From Chloroflexota bacterium (GTDB lineage Bacteria > Chloroflexota > Anaerolineae > Anaerolineales > Villigracilaceae), in the NCBI GenBank assembly GCA_016234555.1, contig JACRBJ010000089.1, positions 1 through 53,831 on the forward strand: a stretch of 53,831 nt of DNA, written 5' to 3'. The notes beneath the pieces were generated by a model. That model saw only the letters and a list, made by a program, of their open reading frames with translations, was not told where the DNA came from and ran no database searches. Below are positions 1-7,101 of this stretch, one piece after another (position 1 is the stretch's first letter; each line of letters opens with the position of its first letter). A program made the position numbers and the translations under genes.

Positions 1-20
1 CATACGATAAAGAAACCATA

Positions 21-48
21 GTGCCGCAGGTTAAAAGGAATGCGGCAC
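21..48. terminator. Hairpin, possible terminator
   Basis: An 8-bp perfect stem (GTGCCGCA at 21-28 with TGCGGCAC at 41-48) is followed by a short TT/A-rich stretch. It sits before the first gene and could end a transcript entering from the left. Confidence 0.4.
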
Positions 49-85
49 CTTAAAAACAGAATAGCGCCAGACAACATGGCACGGT

Positions 86-91
86 TATAAT
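86..91 (+). promoter_or_regulatory. -10 box before the excisionase-like gene
   Basis: A perfect TATAAT lies 15 nt before the start codon at 107, with a GGAGA ribosome-binding site at 98-102. No clear -35 box is visible, so the promoter is tentative. Confidence 0.35.
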
Positions 92-106
92 TGGCATGGA
101 GATCAT

Positions 107-322
107 ATGGAAGACTGGTTGACCACCTACGAAGCGGCGCGCATCAGCAGCTACGAATTGGATTACATTCGTAAGTTGATTCGCGCCCAGAAAATCACGG
201 GACGCAAGTGGGGACAATCCTGGCAGGTCAGCCGGCAATCCCTTTTGAAGTTTATGGAAGACCGCGAGACGCAAGGGGAAAAGCGCGGACGAAAACCAAT
301 TCACCGTAACAACGAGCAGTAG
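107..322 (+). CDS. Excisionase/MerR-like helix-turn-helix protein
   Basis: A 71-residue protein. Residues 6-52 read as a winged helix-turn-helix of the excisionase/MerR type: a 'TTYEAARIS' entry helix, a recognition segment ending 'KLIRAQKITGRKWGQSWQVSR', then a helix 'QSLLKFM'. The tail is very basic ('EKRGRKP'). Such small proteins usually act as recombination directionality factors or bind operators near integrase genes, and the serine recombinase at 908 fits either role. The start is supported by GGAGA at 98-102. It could also be the repressor acting on the palindrome at 365-386; the sequence cannot decide this. Confidence 0.7.
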   Translation: MEDWLTTYEAARISSYELDYIRKLIRAQKITGRKWGQSWQVSRQSLLKFMEDRETQGEKRGRKPIHRNNEQ

Positions 323-338
323 TGCAAAGTTTTGGGGG

Positions 339-366
339 TTGATATTTAGAATGTATGTGCTATAAT
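339..366 (+). promoter_or_regulatory. Sigma70-type promoter
   Basis: TTGATA at 339-344, a 16-nt spacer and a perfect TATAAT at 361-366. Transcription would begin near 373, driving the leader, the small ORF at 584 and probably the recombinase. Confidence 0.65.
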
Positions 367-386
367 TTCATTGCTGGCAATGAAAT
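365..386. promoter_or_regulatory. 22-bp perfect palindrome over the promoter start (putative operator)
   Basis: The 10-nt half ATTTCATTGC (365-374) is perfectly inverted at 377-386 around a TG centre. It overlaps the end of the -10 box and the predicted transcription start, the classical place for a repressor site. If transcribed it could also form a hairpin at the 5' end of the RNA. Confidence 0.6.
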
Positions 387-577
387 AACCAGTGAAAGAA
401 ACGGGTCGTGCATGTGCGCTAACACAGGCGCGACCCTAACCCAAACCCACCGACGCGGCGGAGGGAAGGGCTGATTGCATTATATCAGCCCGACGATAAC
501 GCCCTGGTGGATTCCATCGGGGCGCTTTCGTTTTCCTGCCGGGATGAAAACAGGGCGCTCCCCAACCTGAAAGGAGT
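387..577 (+). promoter_or_regulatory. Structured 5' leader with three hairpins, possible attenuator
   Basis: Three successive hairpins lie in the roughly 200-nt leader. One is 403-436 (outer GGGTCG/CGACCC, inner TGTG/CACA). The second is 468-491 (8-bp GGGCTGAT/ATCAGCCC). The third is 500-524 (CGCCC/GGGCG), followed by TTTCGTTTT, which resembles an intrinsic terminator. A terminator-like hairpin before the first ORF suggests attenuation or a structured non-coding RNA. I do not recognise a named RNA family. Confidence 0.45.
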
Positions 578-583
578 ATGCCT

Positions 584-823
584 ATGTTTCAAACACCCCC
601 CATCCCCCAACTTCAAGTTATTCATGCACTTGCCAACTTTCGCAGGGAATGGCAGTCCGCTGCTGGTAGTGCCAGCTTGCTAACCATCCAAGGAAGCGTT
701 GGACTGATCCTGGCAGACCTGGTTCGTGAACTGGGTATGCCGGCAGGAACGCAGATCGAGATTCTCGGCGCTGATCTGTTTACGGAAGTCCAGGAAAAGC
801 TGGGATCCCCGGAACAGATGTAG
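584..823 (+). CDS. Small protein of unknown function
   Basis: About 79 residues, not recognised. The start is set at 584 because AAGGAG at 571-576 is 7 nt from this ATG but only 1 nt from the in-frame ATG at 578. The sequence is soluble, with a helical N-terminal half ('VIHALANFRREWQ') and hydrophobic stretches such as 'LLTIQGSVGLILADLV'. It lies between the structured leader and the recombinase, so it probably belongs to the element, perhaps as a regulator or recombination accessory; this is inference from position only. Confidence 0.55.
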   Translation: MFQTPPIPQLQVIHALANFRREWQSAAGSASLLTIQGSVGLILADLVRELGMPAGTQIEILGADLFTEVQEKLGSPEQM

Positions 824-827
824 ATCA

Positions 828-858
828 GACAGGCAGCTTTCCGGCACAGCTGCCTGTC
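828..858 (+). terminator. Hairpin between the small ORF and the recombinase
   Basis: An 11-bp perfect stem (GACAGGCAGCT at 828-838 with AGCTGCCTGTC at 848-858) with a 9-nt loop. The T-run after it is weak, so it may be a partial terminator that lowers recombinase expression. Confidence 0.4.
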
Positions 859-907
859 CCTGACTGCCTTTCATTTATAAAACCATTGAATGTTGGAGTG
901 ATATCAA

Positions 908-2578
908 ATGAACAAACGAGCCGTTATTTACGCACGTGTTTCCACAGATGAACAGACCAAAGGGTACAGCCTTCAGACCCAGATAGAGTCTTGCAAACAA
1001 TACGCAGCGGAACGTGGTTATGTTCTGCTGCACATTTTTTCAGAGGATTACAGTGGCGCCAGTATTGATCGCCCGGAATTGAACAACGTCCGCGACTTTT
1101 TGGCGAATGAAGATGTGGATGTAGTAATTGTGTATGATGTGGACCGCCTGGCACGCAAAAGCATTTATCAGGCATTGATCGAAGAGGAATTTATGCGGGA
1201 TGGGGCGGTCATTGAATATGTCATTGGACAGTATGATGACTCGGATGAAGGCCGCCTTCAAAAACAGATTCGTGGAAGCATCGCAGAGTATGAAAAAGCA
1301 AAGATCCTTGAACGCAGCAAACGTGGCAAGCGTGGCAAGGCGATGAGTGGATTTGTACTGGTCGGATCACGACCGCCCTATGGGTATAGTGTGATTTCAG
1401 AACCGCACAAGGCCTGGTTTGAGATCAATGAAGATGAGGCGGAAATAGTGCGTGCCGTTTTTAGTTGGTATTTACACGGAGACGAATCAGGCAAACCATT
1501 ATCCATGAATGCAATAGCAAGGAAACTCACCAATATGGGAGTGCCCACACGTGGTGATAAACACAGCCACTTCTTCAAGAAACGGGAACAAGGCGTTTGG
1601 GCAGCTGCGATGATCCGCCGCATCCTTGGCAATGAAACCTATACCGGAACCTGGTATTACGGCAAGACAAAGATGATGGAAGATGGAAAAAAACGTAAAC
1701 CCAAGCCCAAATGCGGTTTTGGGAAACAAGTTGGGCGACCTCGAGATGAATGGATTGCTGTAACAGTGCCTGTCATCATTGATGAGGAAACATTTAAGCG
1801 GGCAGCTGTCAGAATAAAACTAAACGCGGAACAGTCTGACAGAAGCGCAAAGCACGAATATTTGTTGGGACGTCGGCTTCGGTGTGCCAGGTGTAATTAC
1901 ACTTATAAAGGAAGAACTCGTCATCAAAATCATTATTATTACTGCGGCGGAAGAGAACAAAGCCCGGTTAGTTTATGTGACGCGCCCACTTTTCGGGGTA
2001 AGGATGTGGATTTCACCATGTGGAACTGGCTTGCAAACTTGATCAAGAATCCACAGGCACTAATTGCAGGGTTGCAGGAAAAACAAACTGACTCAGTTGA
2101 GGAAAACCAAGTCTTGCTGGATCGTCTTGCCATGATAGAAAACCAGATCGCCGACCAGGAAGTTCAACTTGGAAAAATTCTTGATCTTTACCTTACCGGT
2201 GATTTCGAAAGAGGCATGCTAACTGAGAGAAAACTGCGTTTGGAAACCAACATTACAAATCTCAGGAAAGAGCATTTGGAGATTTCATCCACAATTGAGA
2301 AGTTAACCCTTACCGATGACCAAATCTCGGAAATACAGGAATTCTGCGATGGTATTCGTGATCGTATTGACACAGCAGACTTTGATGAAAAACGCCAACT
2401 ACTAGAACTGTTTGACGTTCGTGGTAAACTGGCATTAGAAAACAACGAAAAGGTGATTTATGCAACATGTCTAATTCAACCGCAACCAGTGTCGCTTGCG
2501 CTAACATCGCATTCATCAAATACTGGGGCAACCGTGATAATGCCCTGCGCCTCCCGTCCAACGGTTCCATCTCGATGA
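908..2578 (+). CDS. Large serine recombinase (site-specific integrase)
   Basis: 556 residues. The N-terminal resolvase domain (about 1-145) starts 'AVIYARVSTDEQ' with the nucleophilic serine at residue 12 and the conserved 'DVDRLAR'. A Recombinase domain follows (about 165-290). A zinc beta-ribbon is at about 325-360 with Cys pairs 'CARC' and 'C..C'. A long coiled coil lies at about 385-470. It catalyses integration or excision between att sites through a 5' phosphoserine intermediate. The start is supported by GGAG at 895-898. The last roughly 37 codons lie inside mvaD in another frame, so the true C-terminus may have been altered by insertion. Such integrases normally sit beside their own attachment site. 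Confidence 0.92.
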   Translation: MNKRAVIYARVSTDEQTKGYSLQTQIESCKQYAAERGYVLLHIFSEDYSGASIDRPELNNVRDFLANEDVDVVIVYDVDRLARKSIYQALIEEEFMRDGAVIEYVIGQYDDSDEGRLQKQIRGSIAEYEKAKILERSKRGKRGKAMSGFVLVGSRPPYGYSVISEPHKAWFEINEDEAEIVRAVFSWYLHGDESGKPLSMNAIARKLTNMGVPTRGDKHSHFFKKREQGVWAAAMIRRILGNETYTGTWYYGKTKMMEDGKKRKPKPKCGFGKQVGRPRDEWIAVTVPVIIDEETFKRAAVRIKLNAEQSDRSAKHEYLLGRRLRCARCNYTYKGRTRHQNHYYYCGGREQSPVSLCDAPTFRGKDVDFTMWNWLANLIKNPQALIAGLQEKQTDSVEENQVLLDRLAMIENQIADQEVQLGKILDLYLTGDFERGMLTERKLRLETNITNLRKEHLEISSTIEKLTLTDDQISEIQEFCDGIRDRIDTADFDEKRQLLELFDVRGKLALENNEKVIYATCLIQPQPVSLALTSHSSNTGATVIMPCASRPTVPSR

Positions 2579-3441
2579 ACCTCGATGGGTTGTTCACACG
2601 CACCGCGGTCAGTTTTCAGCCGTCGCTGCCGTTCGATGAACTCGTCATCAACGGACACGAGGTGGCAGGCAAGGGCTTGAACCGTATTTCGCAAATCCTC
2701 GACCTTGTGCGCGAGATGGCGGGGATCAAAATGAACGCCGAGGTGATGAGCGAAAACAACTTCCCCGCCGGGGCTGGCATCGCCTCTTCGGCGGCGGCGT
2801 TTGCGGCTTTGGCGCTGGCAGCCAGCAAGGCGGCTGGACTCGACTTGAGCGAAGCCGAACTCTCCCGTCTGGCAAGGCGCGGGTCAGGCTCCGCGTCCCG
2901 TTCAATTCCCGCCGGGTTTGTCGAGTGGCAGATGGGCAGCGGCGACGATGATTGCGTGGCGGTTTCGATTGCGCCGCCCGAACATTGGGCACTGACCGAT
3001 TGTGTGGCAATTGTCAGTTCTCAACACAAAAAGACCGGCTCCACCGAGGGTCACGCGCTGGCGTGGACGAGTCCTTTGCAGACTGGGCGTGTGGCAGATG
3101 CTGCACGCAGGTTGGATATTTGCCGCAACGCCATTCTCAAAAAAGATTTTGAAACATTTGCAAACATCATCGAACTTGATTCGGACATGATGCATTCCGT
3201 GATGATGACCTCGAACCCGCCGCTCATGTACTGGCAGTCAGCGACGGTGGAGGTCTTCCACCAGGTGCGTGAGTGGCGCGCCGGCGGGCTTCCCGCCGCA
3301 TACACGGTGGACGCGGGCGCGAATGTGCATGTGATCTGCCTGACAGAGTACGCCAAAGAGGTGGAGAAACGTTTGCGTGAACTGCCTGGCGTGAGCAATG
3401 TGCTGGTCGCAGGTGCGGGCGGCGCGGCACATATCGTATAA
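2467..3441 (+). CDS. mvaD: Diphosphomevalonate (or phosphomevalonate) decarboxylase
   Basis: 324 residues, GHMP-kinase superfamily. Family motifs are 'ANIAFIKYWGNRD' near the N-terminus, the ATP loop 'PAGAGIASSAAAFAAL' at about 99-114 and 'RRGSGSASRSI' at about 137-147. It makes isopentenyl diphosphate from mevalonate diphosphate with ATP, or isopentenyl phosphate from phosphomevalonate. Some Chloroflexota use the phosphomevalonate branch, and the two enzymes cannot be told apart safely by eye. The start region overlaps the recombinase frame by 112 nt, and only a weak AAGGTG site lies upstream, so expression may depend on the inserted element. No other mevalonate-pathway gene is in the window. 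Confidence 0.93.
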   Translation: MSNSTATSVACANIAFIKYWGNRDNALRLPSNGSISMNLDGLFTRTAVSFQPSLPFDELVINGHEVAGKGLNRISQILDLVREMAGIKMNAEVMSENNFPAGAGIASSAAAFAALALAASKAAGLDLSEAELSRLARRGSGSASRSIPAGFVEWQMGSGDDDCVAVSIAPPEHWALTDCVAIVSSQHKKTGSTEGHALAWTSPLQTGRVADAARRLDICRNAILKKDFETFANIIELDSDMMHSVMMTSNPPLMYWQSATVEVFHQVREWRAGGLPAAYTVDAGANVHVICLTEYAKEVEKRLRELPGVSNVLVAGAGGAAHIV

Positions 3442-3442
3442 A

Positions 3443-3474
3443 AGCCAATATATTTGATATGATTGGCTACTTTT
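3443..3474 (+). terminator. Weak terminator after mvaD
   Basis: AGCCAAT at 3443-3449 pairs with ATTGGCT at 3462-3468, extended by ATAT pairs, then ACTTTT follows. It separates mvaD from the degV-like gene. Confidence 0.4.
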
Positions 3475-3493
3475 AAACGCCAAGGAGCCTGCG

Positions 3494-4363
3494 ATGCAAA
3501 TTGTTACCGACACCGGCATGGATATGTTCCTGCCCCCCGAATTGATGCCTGAGATTCCGATCCACGTCGTGCCGCACACCATCACGTTGGACGGAAAGTC
3601 CTACCGTAGCAGGGAGGACGTTCAATCGGATGAGTTGCAAAAAATGTTGATGGCTACGACCAGCTTTCCCGTCACATCCCAGCCTTCGGCGGGTGATTTT
3701 GCCGAGGTGTATCGCAAGCTGGCAGTCGCAGACCCCGATATTCTGTCCATTCAAATGTCGTCTGGTTTGAGTGGCACCTACAACGCTGCCCGCCTCGGCG
3801 CTGAAATGGTTCCCGAAGCCAACATCACCGTGGTGGATACCAAGACTCTTTGCGCCGCGCTGGGCTGGCAGGTTGCCGCCGCGGCACGCGCGCTTAAATC
3901 TGGCTGGCCCCTGGACAAAATTGTGTCGCTCATTCATCGCATCGGCGACGCAACAGAAAGCATTTACACGCTGGACGAGTTGAAATATCTCATTCACGGC
4001 GGACGCATCAGCCACATGAAGGGATTGATCGCTTCGATGCTCAAGATCCGCCCGTTGATCGGCGTGGAAAAAGTGGGCGGCACGTATTCCCAATTGGGCA
4101 TGGCGCGCACATTTGAAAAAGCATTGCAGGGGCTTGTGGATAACATGCTCAAACATCACAAACCAGGTTCCTCTTTGCGCGTGCAGGTTTTACATTCCTA
4201 TAACATGCCCGGCGCGGAGGCGCTGCGCGCCCTGATCGATCCTGTTTTCAAGTGCGTATGGATGCCGATCCATTACATGTCGCCTGCGCTGGCGGCGCAC
4301 ACCGGTCCCAGCATGGTGGGCGTGGCATTTGCCGCGGCGGATGTTTTTGAGGGTCTTCCGTAA
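3494..4363 (+). CDS. DegV family fatty-acid-binding protein
   Basis: 289 residues, full family length. It begins 'IVTDTGMDM' (family 'ivtDSt.dl'). It carries the central 'IQMSSGLSGTYNAARLGAEM' and 'VVDTKTLCAALGW' segments and the C-terminal 'LKYLIHGGRISHMKGLIASMLKIRPLI' hallmark. DegV proteins bind one long-chain fatty acid and resemble FakB, which presents fatty acids to a kinase for phospholipid synthesis; no FakA partner is seen here. A ribosome-binding site AAGGAG is about 7 nt before the start. It is followed by a terminator-like dispersed palindrome. Confidence 0.9.
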   Translation: MQIVTDTGMDMFLPPELMPEIPIHVVPHTITLDGKSYRSREDVQSDELQKMLMATTSFPVTSQPSAGDFAEVYRKLAVADPDILSIQMSSGLSGTYNAARLGAEMVPEANITVVDTKTLCAALGWQVAAAARALKSGWPLDKIVSLIHRIGDATESIYTLDELKYLIHGGRISHMKGLIASMLKIRPLIGVEKVGGTYSQLGMARTFEKALQGLVDNMLKHHKPGSSLRVQVLHSYNMPGAEALRALIDPVFKCVWMPIHYMSPALAAHTGPSMVGVAFAAADVFEGLP

Positions 4364-4381
4364 AATTATTTTCAATCCTTG

Positions 4382-4454
4382 CCACTGAGACGCCGAGGCA
4401 CGGAGTTTTTCCAGAGCACCCATCTCCGTGCCTTCGGGACTCAGTGGTTTTTTT
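4382..4454 (+). repeat. Dispersed palindrome acting as a terminator
   Basis: An imperfect 24-nt inverted repeat has outer arms CCACTGAG (4382-4389) / CTCAGTGG (4440-4447) and inner arms GGCACGGAG (4397-4405) / CTCCGTGCC (4424-4432). It is followed by seven T's. The wording resembles 'cactgagacgc-cggag' palindromes scattered through many bacterial genomes; that resemblance is from memory. It would terminate the degV transcript. Confidence 0.6.
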
Positions 4455-4560
4455 ACCCGGGAGAAGAAAAATACCCCTCGAAACAGGACCAACAATCAGC
4501 GGGAATCGAGGCGGGAAATTTATCTAATAAACTTCTAACTCTGTCAAATCCGTTTGAAGA

Positions 4561-4566
4561 TATAAT
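4561..4566 (+). promoter_or_regulatory. -10 box before the RseP-like gene
   Basis: A perfect TATAAT lies 34 nt before the start at 4601; the -35 region is poor. An AAAGGA ribosome-binding site lies about 6 nt before the ATG. Confidence 0.35.
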
Positions 4567-4600
4567 CCGCCCTGTCGTCAAATTGGACAAAGGATAGAAA

Positions 4601-5713
4601 ATGGTATCTGGATTTGTAACTTTAGTCGTTTTCATACTCGCATTGGGCGGGATGATCTTTCTGCATGAGCTGGGACATTTTATCGCCGCGCGCTGGGCAG
4701 GCATCGAAGTGGAGGAGTTTGGCTTTGGGCTTCCTTCCAAAAAACTGGTGACGCTTTTTACCTGGCAGGGGACCGAGTTCACGATTCACGCTTTGCCGCT
4801 CGGCGGTTTTGTGCGCCCCAAAGGTGAGAATGACCCCAACGTCCCCGGTGGATTGGCTGCCGCCAACCCGTGGAAACGGCTGGTCGTTTTGTTTGCCGGC
4901 CCGCTGATGAACCTGCTCACCGCGATTGTGGTGTTTTCGCTTTTGATTTCATTCGAGGGTGTGCCTGTGCCGGGCAAGGTGAAGATCGACTCGGTATCGG
5001 AAAATTCCCCCGCGCAACAGGCTGGCATACAGGCGGGTGACGTCCTGCTTTCGATCAATGGTCAGGGTGTGACCGAGACGAGTGCCGCCATTGCCATCAT
5101 CAGGCAAAACCTCGACCAGCCGGTTGAACTGCTGGTCGAACGCAACGGCGAACAGGTCACGATCACAGCCACGCCGCTTTCCAGCAGGAAGGCAAGCGAA
5201 GGCGCGCTGGGGGTGGCGCTTGGATATCCGACCCGTCAGGCAACGTTCATCGAAAGCGTTTCGGGAGGAACATTGGTCACCGGGATTCAAGCCGCCTCGA
5301 TTGTTTACCTTCCCGTTGCTTTGATCCAGGGCGCCATCGCCCCTGAGAATGCGCGTATCATCGGCTTCAAAGGCATCTTCGATCTATTCGACATGGCGGT
5401 CGAGGAGGATGTCACCAGCCGCCAGGAAGCCGCAGCTGCCCCTGCCGGTACAGTTGCGCCCGATCCCACCAACTGGACCCTCAGCTTGATCGGCATCCTC
5501 AGCGTTTCGCTTGGCGTGATGAACCTGCTCCCCATCCCCGCGCTCGACGGCGGGCGCATCCTTTTCACCCTGCCCGAAATCCTCTTCCGCAAACGCATCC
5601 CGCCACAATGGGAAAACACCGTCAACGGCGTTGCCATGTTGATGCTCATCGGCTTGATGCTCTTCGTCAACATCATGGATTTTGTTGACCCAGCCCAAAT
5701 TCCAACCCCATAA
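4601..5713 (+). CDS. rseP: RseP-like site-2 intramembrane metalloprotease (M50)
   Basis: 370 residues. The N-terminal membrane segment holds the zinc motif HELGH (about 23-27). A second hydrophobic segment ('VVLFAGPLMNLLTAIVVF') precedes one PDZ domain (about 128-195, 'SVSENSPAQQAGIQAGDVLLSING'). The C-terminal membrane segments contain 'NLLPIPALDGGRILF', which supplies the third zinc ligand. Family members cut membrane-anchored anti-sigma factors or signal-peptide remnants; the substrate here is unknown. The downstream HEAT gene starts 2 nt after the stop, so the two are likely cotranscribed. Confidence 0.92.
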   Translation: MVSGFVTLVVFILALGGMIFLHELGHFIAARWAGIEVEEFGFGLPSKKLVTLFTWQGTEFTIHALPLGGFVRPKGENDPNVPGGLAAANPWKRLVVLFAGPLMNLLTAIVVFSLLISFEGVPVPGKVKIDSVSENSPAQQAGIQAGDVLLSINGQGVTETSAAIAIIRQNLDQPVELLVERNGEQVTITATPLSSRKASEGALGVALGYPTRQATFIESVSGGTLVTGIQAASIVYLPVALIQGAIAPENARIIGFKGIFDLFDMAVEEDVTSRQEAAAAPAGTVAPDPTNWTLSLIGILSVSLGVMNLLPIPALDGGRILFTLPEILFRKRIPPQWENTVNGVAMLMLIGLMLFVNIMDFVDPAQIPTP

Positions 5714-5715
5714 CC

Positions 5716-6711
5716 ATGCCCCAAAAACCCTCCTTCCAAACCGTCCTCGATTCCCTGCTCGACTCCAAAAAGCCCATCTCGCAGGCTCACCTAAGATTGT
5801 ATTCCGATCTCGACCCGGCGTCGGTCAAGCTCTTCTTGAACGTCTGGCAAAACGTCCCGCTGAAACGCAAGCTGTCCCTGCTCGACAATCTGGTGGAACA
5901 TTTCGACGAGGATACCCTTGTCTCCTACGAGGATGTTGGCAAGGCGCTTTTGGATGACCCCGAGGCGGAAGTGCGCGCCCGCGCTCTTTCCCTGCTCGTC
6001 GAATCCGAAGACCAGAAGCTGGTCGGCAAAGTGGTGGATATTTTCCTCACCGACGTCGAGACCGCTCCGCGTATGGCGGCGCTGAATGTACTCGGCGAAT
6101 TCCTTTTGCTGGGCGAATATGAAAAGATCAACGAGGCACTCGAACGCAGAATCGAAGACGCCCTGATCACCGTCATCCGCAGCGAAGGCAATGCAGAGTT
6201 GCGCCGTCACTCTCTTGAAATACTGGGTTTTTCCTCGCGCGAGGAAATCCCCCTGCTGATCGAATCCGCGTTCGAACGCGTCGACCCCGCCTGGGTTGCC
6301 TGCGCCCTGCGCGCGATGGGACATTCACAGGATGAGCGCTGGAATGGGGATGTGGTGGATAAACTCCTCGACGAGGAACCGCTCGTCAAATCCGCCGCCA
6401 TTGAAGCGGCTGGCATGCTTGCCATTCAGGAATCCGTTCCCCTGTTGATCCAAATCCTCGATGATGAGGAAACCGAGGAAGATTCGGTTGCCGCCGCCAT
6501 CTGGTCGCTCTCGCAGATCGGCGGCGACGACGCCCGCACCTACCTCGTCGGCCTGGCGGACCAGACGGACGACGAGGAACTCTCCGAATATCTGGAAGAG
6601 GCAATCGAAAACCTCGATTTCATGGAAGACCTGAATAATTTCGAACTCTTTTCCCTTGAAGACGATGACCTCCTCGAAGAAGATGAAGAGGAGGGAGATG
6701 AAAACAAGTAG
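5716..6711 (+). CDS. HEAT-repeat protein
   Basis: 331 residues, acidic, with tandem helical pairs of the HEAT/PBS-lyase type through about 60-300. Examples are 'DDPEAEVRARALSLLVES', 'AAPRMAALNVLGEF'-like units and 'LVKSAAIEAAGMLA..ESVPLLIQIL'. The C-terminus is a run of Asp/Glu. There is no signal peptide or catalytic motif, so a protein-binding scaffold is the likely role. It directly follows the RseP-like protease, which hints at a shared membrane-stress or protein-quality function, but that is inference. A terminator follows at 6740-6765. Confidence 0.8.
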   Translation: MPQKPSFQTVLDSLLDSKKPISQAHLRLYSDLDPASVKLFLNVWQNVPLKRKLSLLDNLVEHFDEDTLVSYEDVGKALLDDPEAEVRARALSLLVESEDQKLVGKVVDIFLTDVETAPRMAALNVLGEFLLLGEYEKINEALERRIEDALITVIRSEGNAELRRHSLEILGFSSREEIPLLIESAFERVDPAWVACALRAMGHSQDERWNGDVVDKLLDEEPLVKSAAIEAAGMLAIQESVPLLIQILDDEETEEDSVAAAIWSLSQIGGDDARTYLVGLADQTDDEELSEYLEEAIENLDFMEDLNNFELFSLEDDDLLEEDEEEGDENK

Positions 6712-6739
6712 GTCGAATTTGAAAAGAGATTACCCAAAC

Positions 6740-6766
6740 AAAAAGCCCTCCATCGGAGGGCTTTCA
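6740..6766. terminator. Terminator after the HEAT gene
   Basis: AAAGCCCTCC pairs with GGAGGGCTTT around a short ATC loop, followed by CATTT on the + strand and preceded by TTTTTGTTT on the - strand. It can serve the HEAT gene and, from the other side, the tRNA-Lys transcript. Confidence 0.7.
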
Positions 6767-6770
6767 TTTG

Positions 6771-6936
6771 TGAGCGCGGGGGAATTCGAATGGCATCCCC
6801 CCTGCGGGGACCCTCAACCAAAAGCAAAGAGTCTTCACGATGGAAGACTCTTGTGAGCGCGGAGGGATTCGAATGGCATCCCCCCTGCGGGGACCCTCAA
6901 CCAAAAGCAAAGAGTCTTCACGATGGAAGACTCTTG
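6771..6936. repeat. 83-bp tandem repeat carrying a tRNA-Lys 3' part plus a terminator hairpin (2 copies)
   Basis: Two copies (6771-6853 and 6854-6936) lie head to tail before the intact tRNA-Lys. Each begins with the complement of the tRNA 3' end (acceptor and T-arm). A 20-nt GC-rich insertion then breaks the T-loop, the rest of the T-arm/variable region follows, and a hairpin (AAGAGTCTTC/GAAGACTCTT) ends the unit. Read with the tRNA (minus strand), each unit is a broken tRNA 3' end between terminators. The copies differ at only a few positions, so the duplication is recent or maintained. Confidence 0.8.
6905..6935 (-). terminator. Terminator of tRNA-Lys
   Basis: Read on the minus strand the hairpin AAGAGTCTTC-GAAGACTCTT is followed by TGCTTTTGG, directly after the tRNA 3' end. 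The same hairpin recurs in the neighbouring 83-bp unit. Confidence 0.6.
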
Positions 6937-7008
6937 TGAGCGCGGGGGGATTCGAACCCTCAACCAATGGCTTAAAAGGCCACTGCTCTGCCGTTGAGCT
7001 ACGCGCCC
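6937..7008 (-). tRNA. tRNA-Lys (anticodon UUU)
   Basis: A 72-nt cloverleaf on the minus strand. The acceptor GGGCGCG pairs with CGCGCTC (one G-U) with discriminator A. The D-arm is GCTC/GAGC. The anticodon stem GTGGC/GCCAT holds the loop CTTTTAA with anticodon TTT. The T-arm is GAGGG/CCCCC around TTCGAAT, with one A-C mismatch. CCA is not encoded. The T-arm and acceptor part is duplicated twice just downstream. The T-stem mismatch is unusual but does not prevent folding. Confidence 0.93.
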
Positions 7009-7101
7009 GTTTCTAAAGCGGGGCAGATTTTATCACGTGAAATTCCATGCGTCAACGTAATAACGACATTCCACATAACGTCTATCTGGCTGGAGGCTAA
7101 T

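Larger units (their letters stand above)
1..2466 (+). mobile_element. End of an integrative element with a serine recombinase (partial)
   Basis: An excisionase-like DNA-binding protein, a promoter with a perfect palindrome, a structured leader, a small ORF and a large serine recombinase lie in one orientation directly before the housekeeping gene mvaD. This is the usual content of the integrase end of a site-specific integrative element or prophage. The other end lies outside the window, so size and attachment sites are unknown. The boundary is placed at the mvaD start codon as an inference, because the recombinase frame continues past it. Confidence 0.5.

Noticed and set aside
3473..4159. 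Minus-strand 228-residue frame opposite the DegV gene
   Set aside because: Shadow frame of a clear DegV-family protein.
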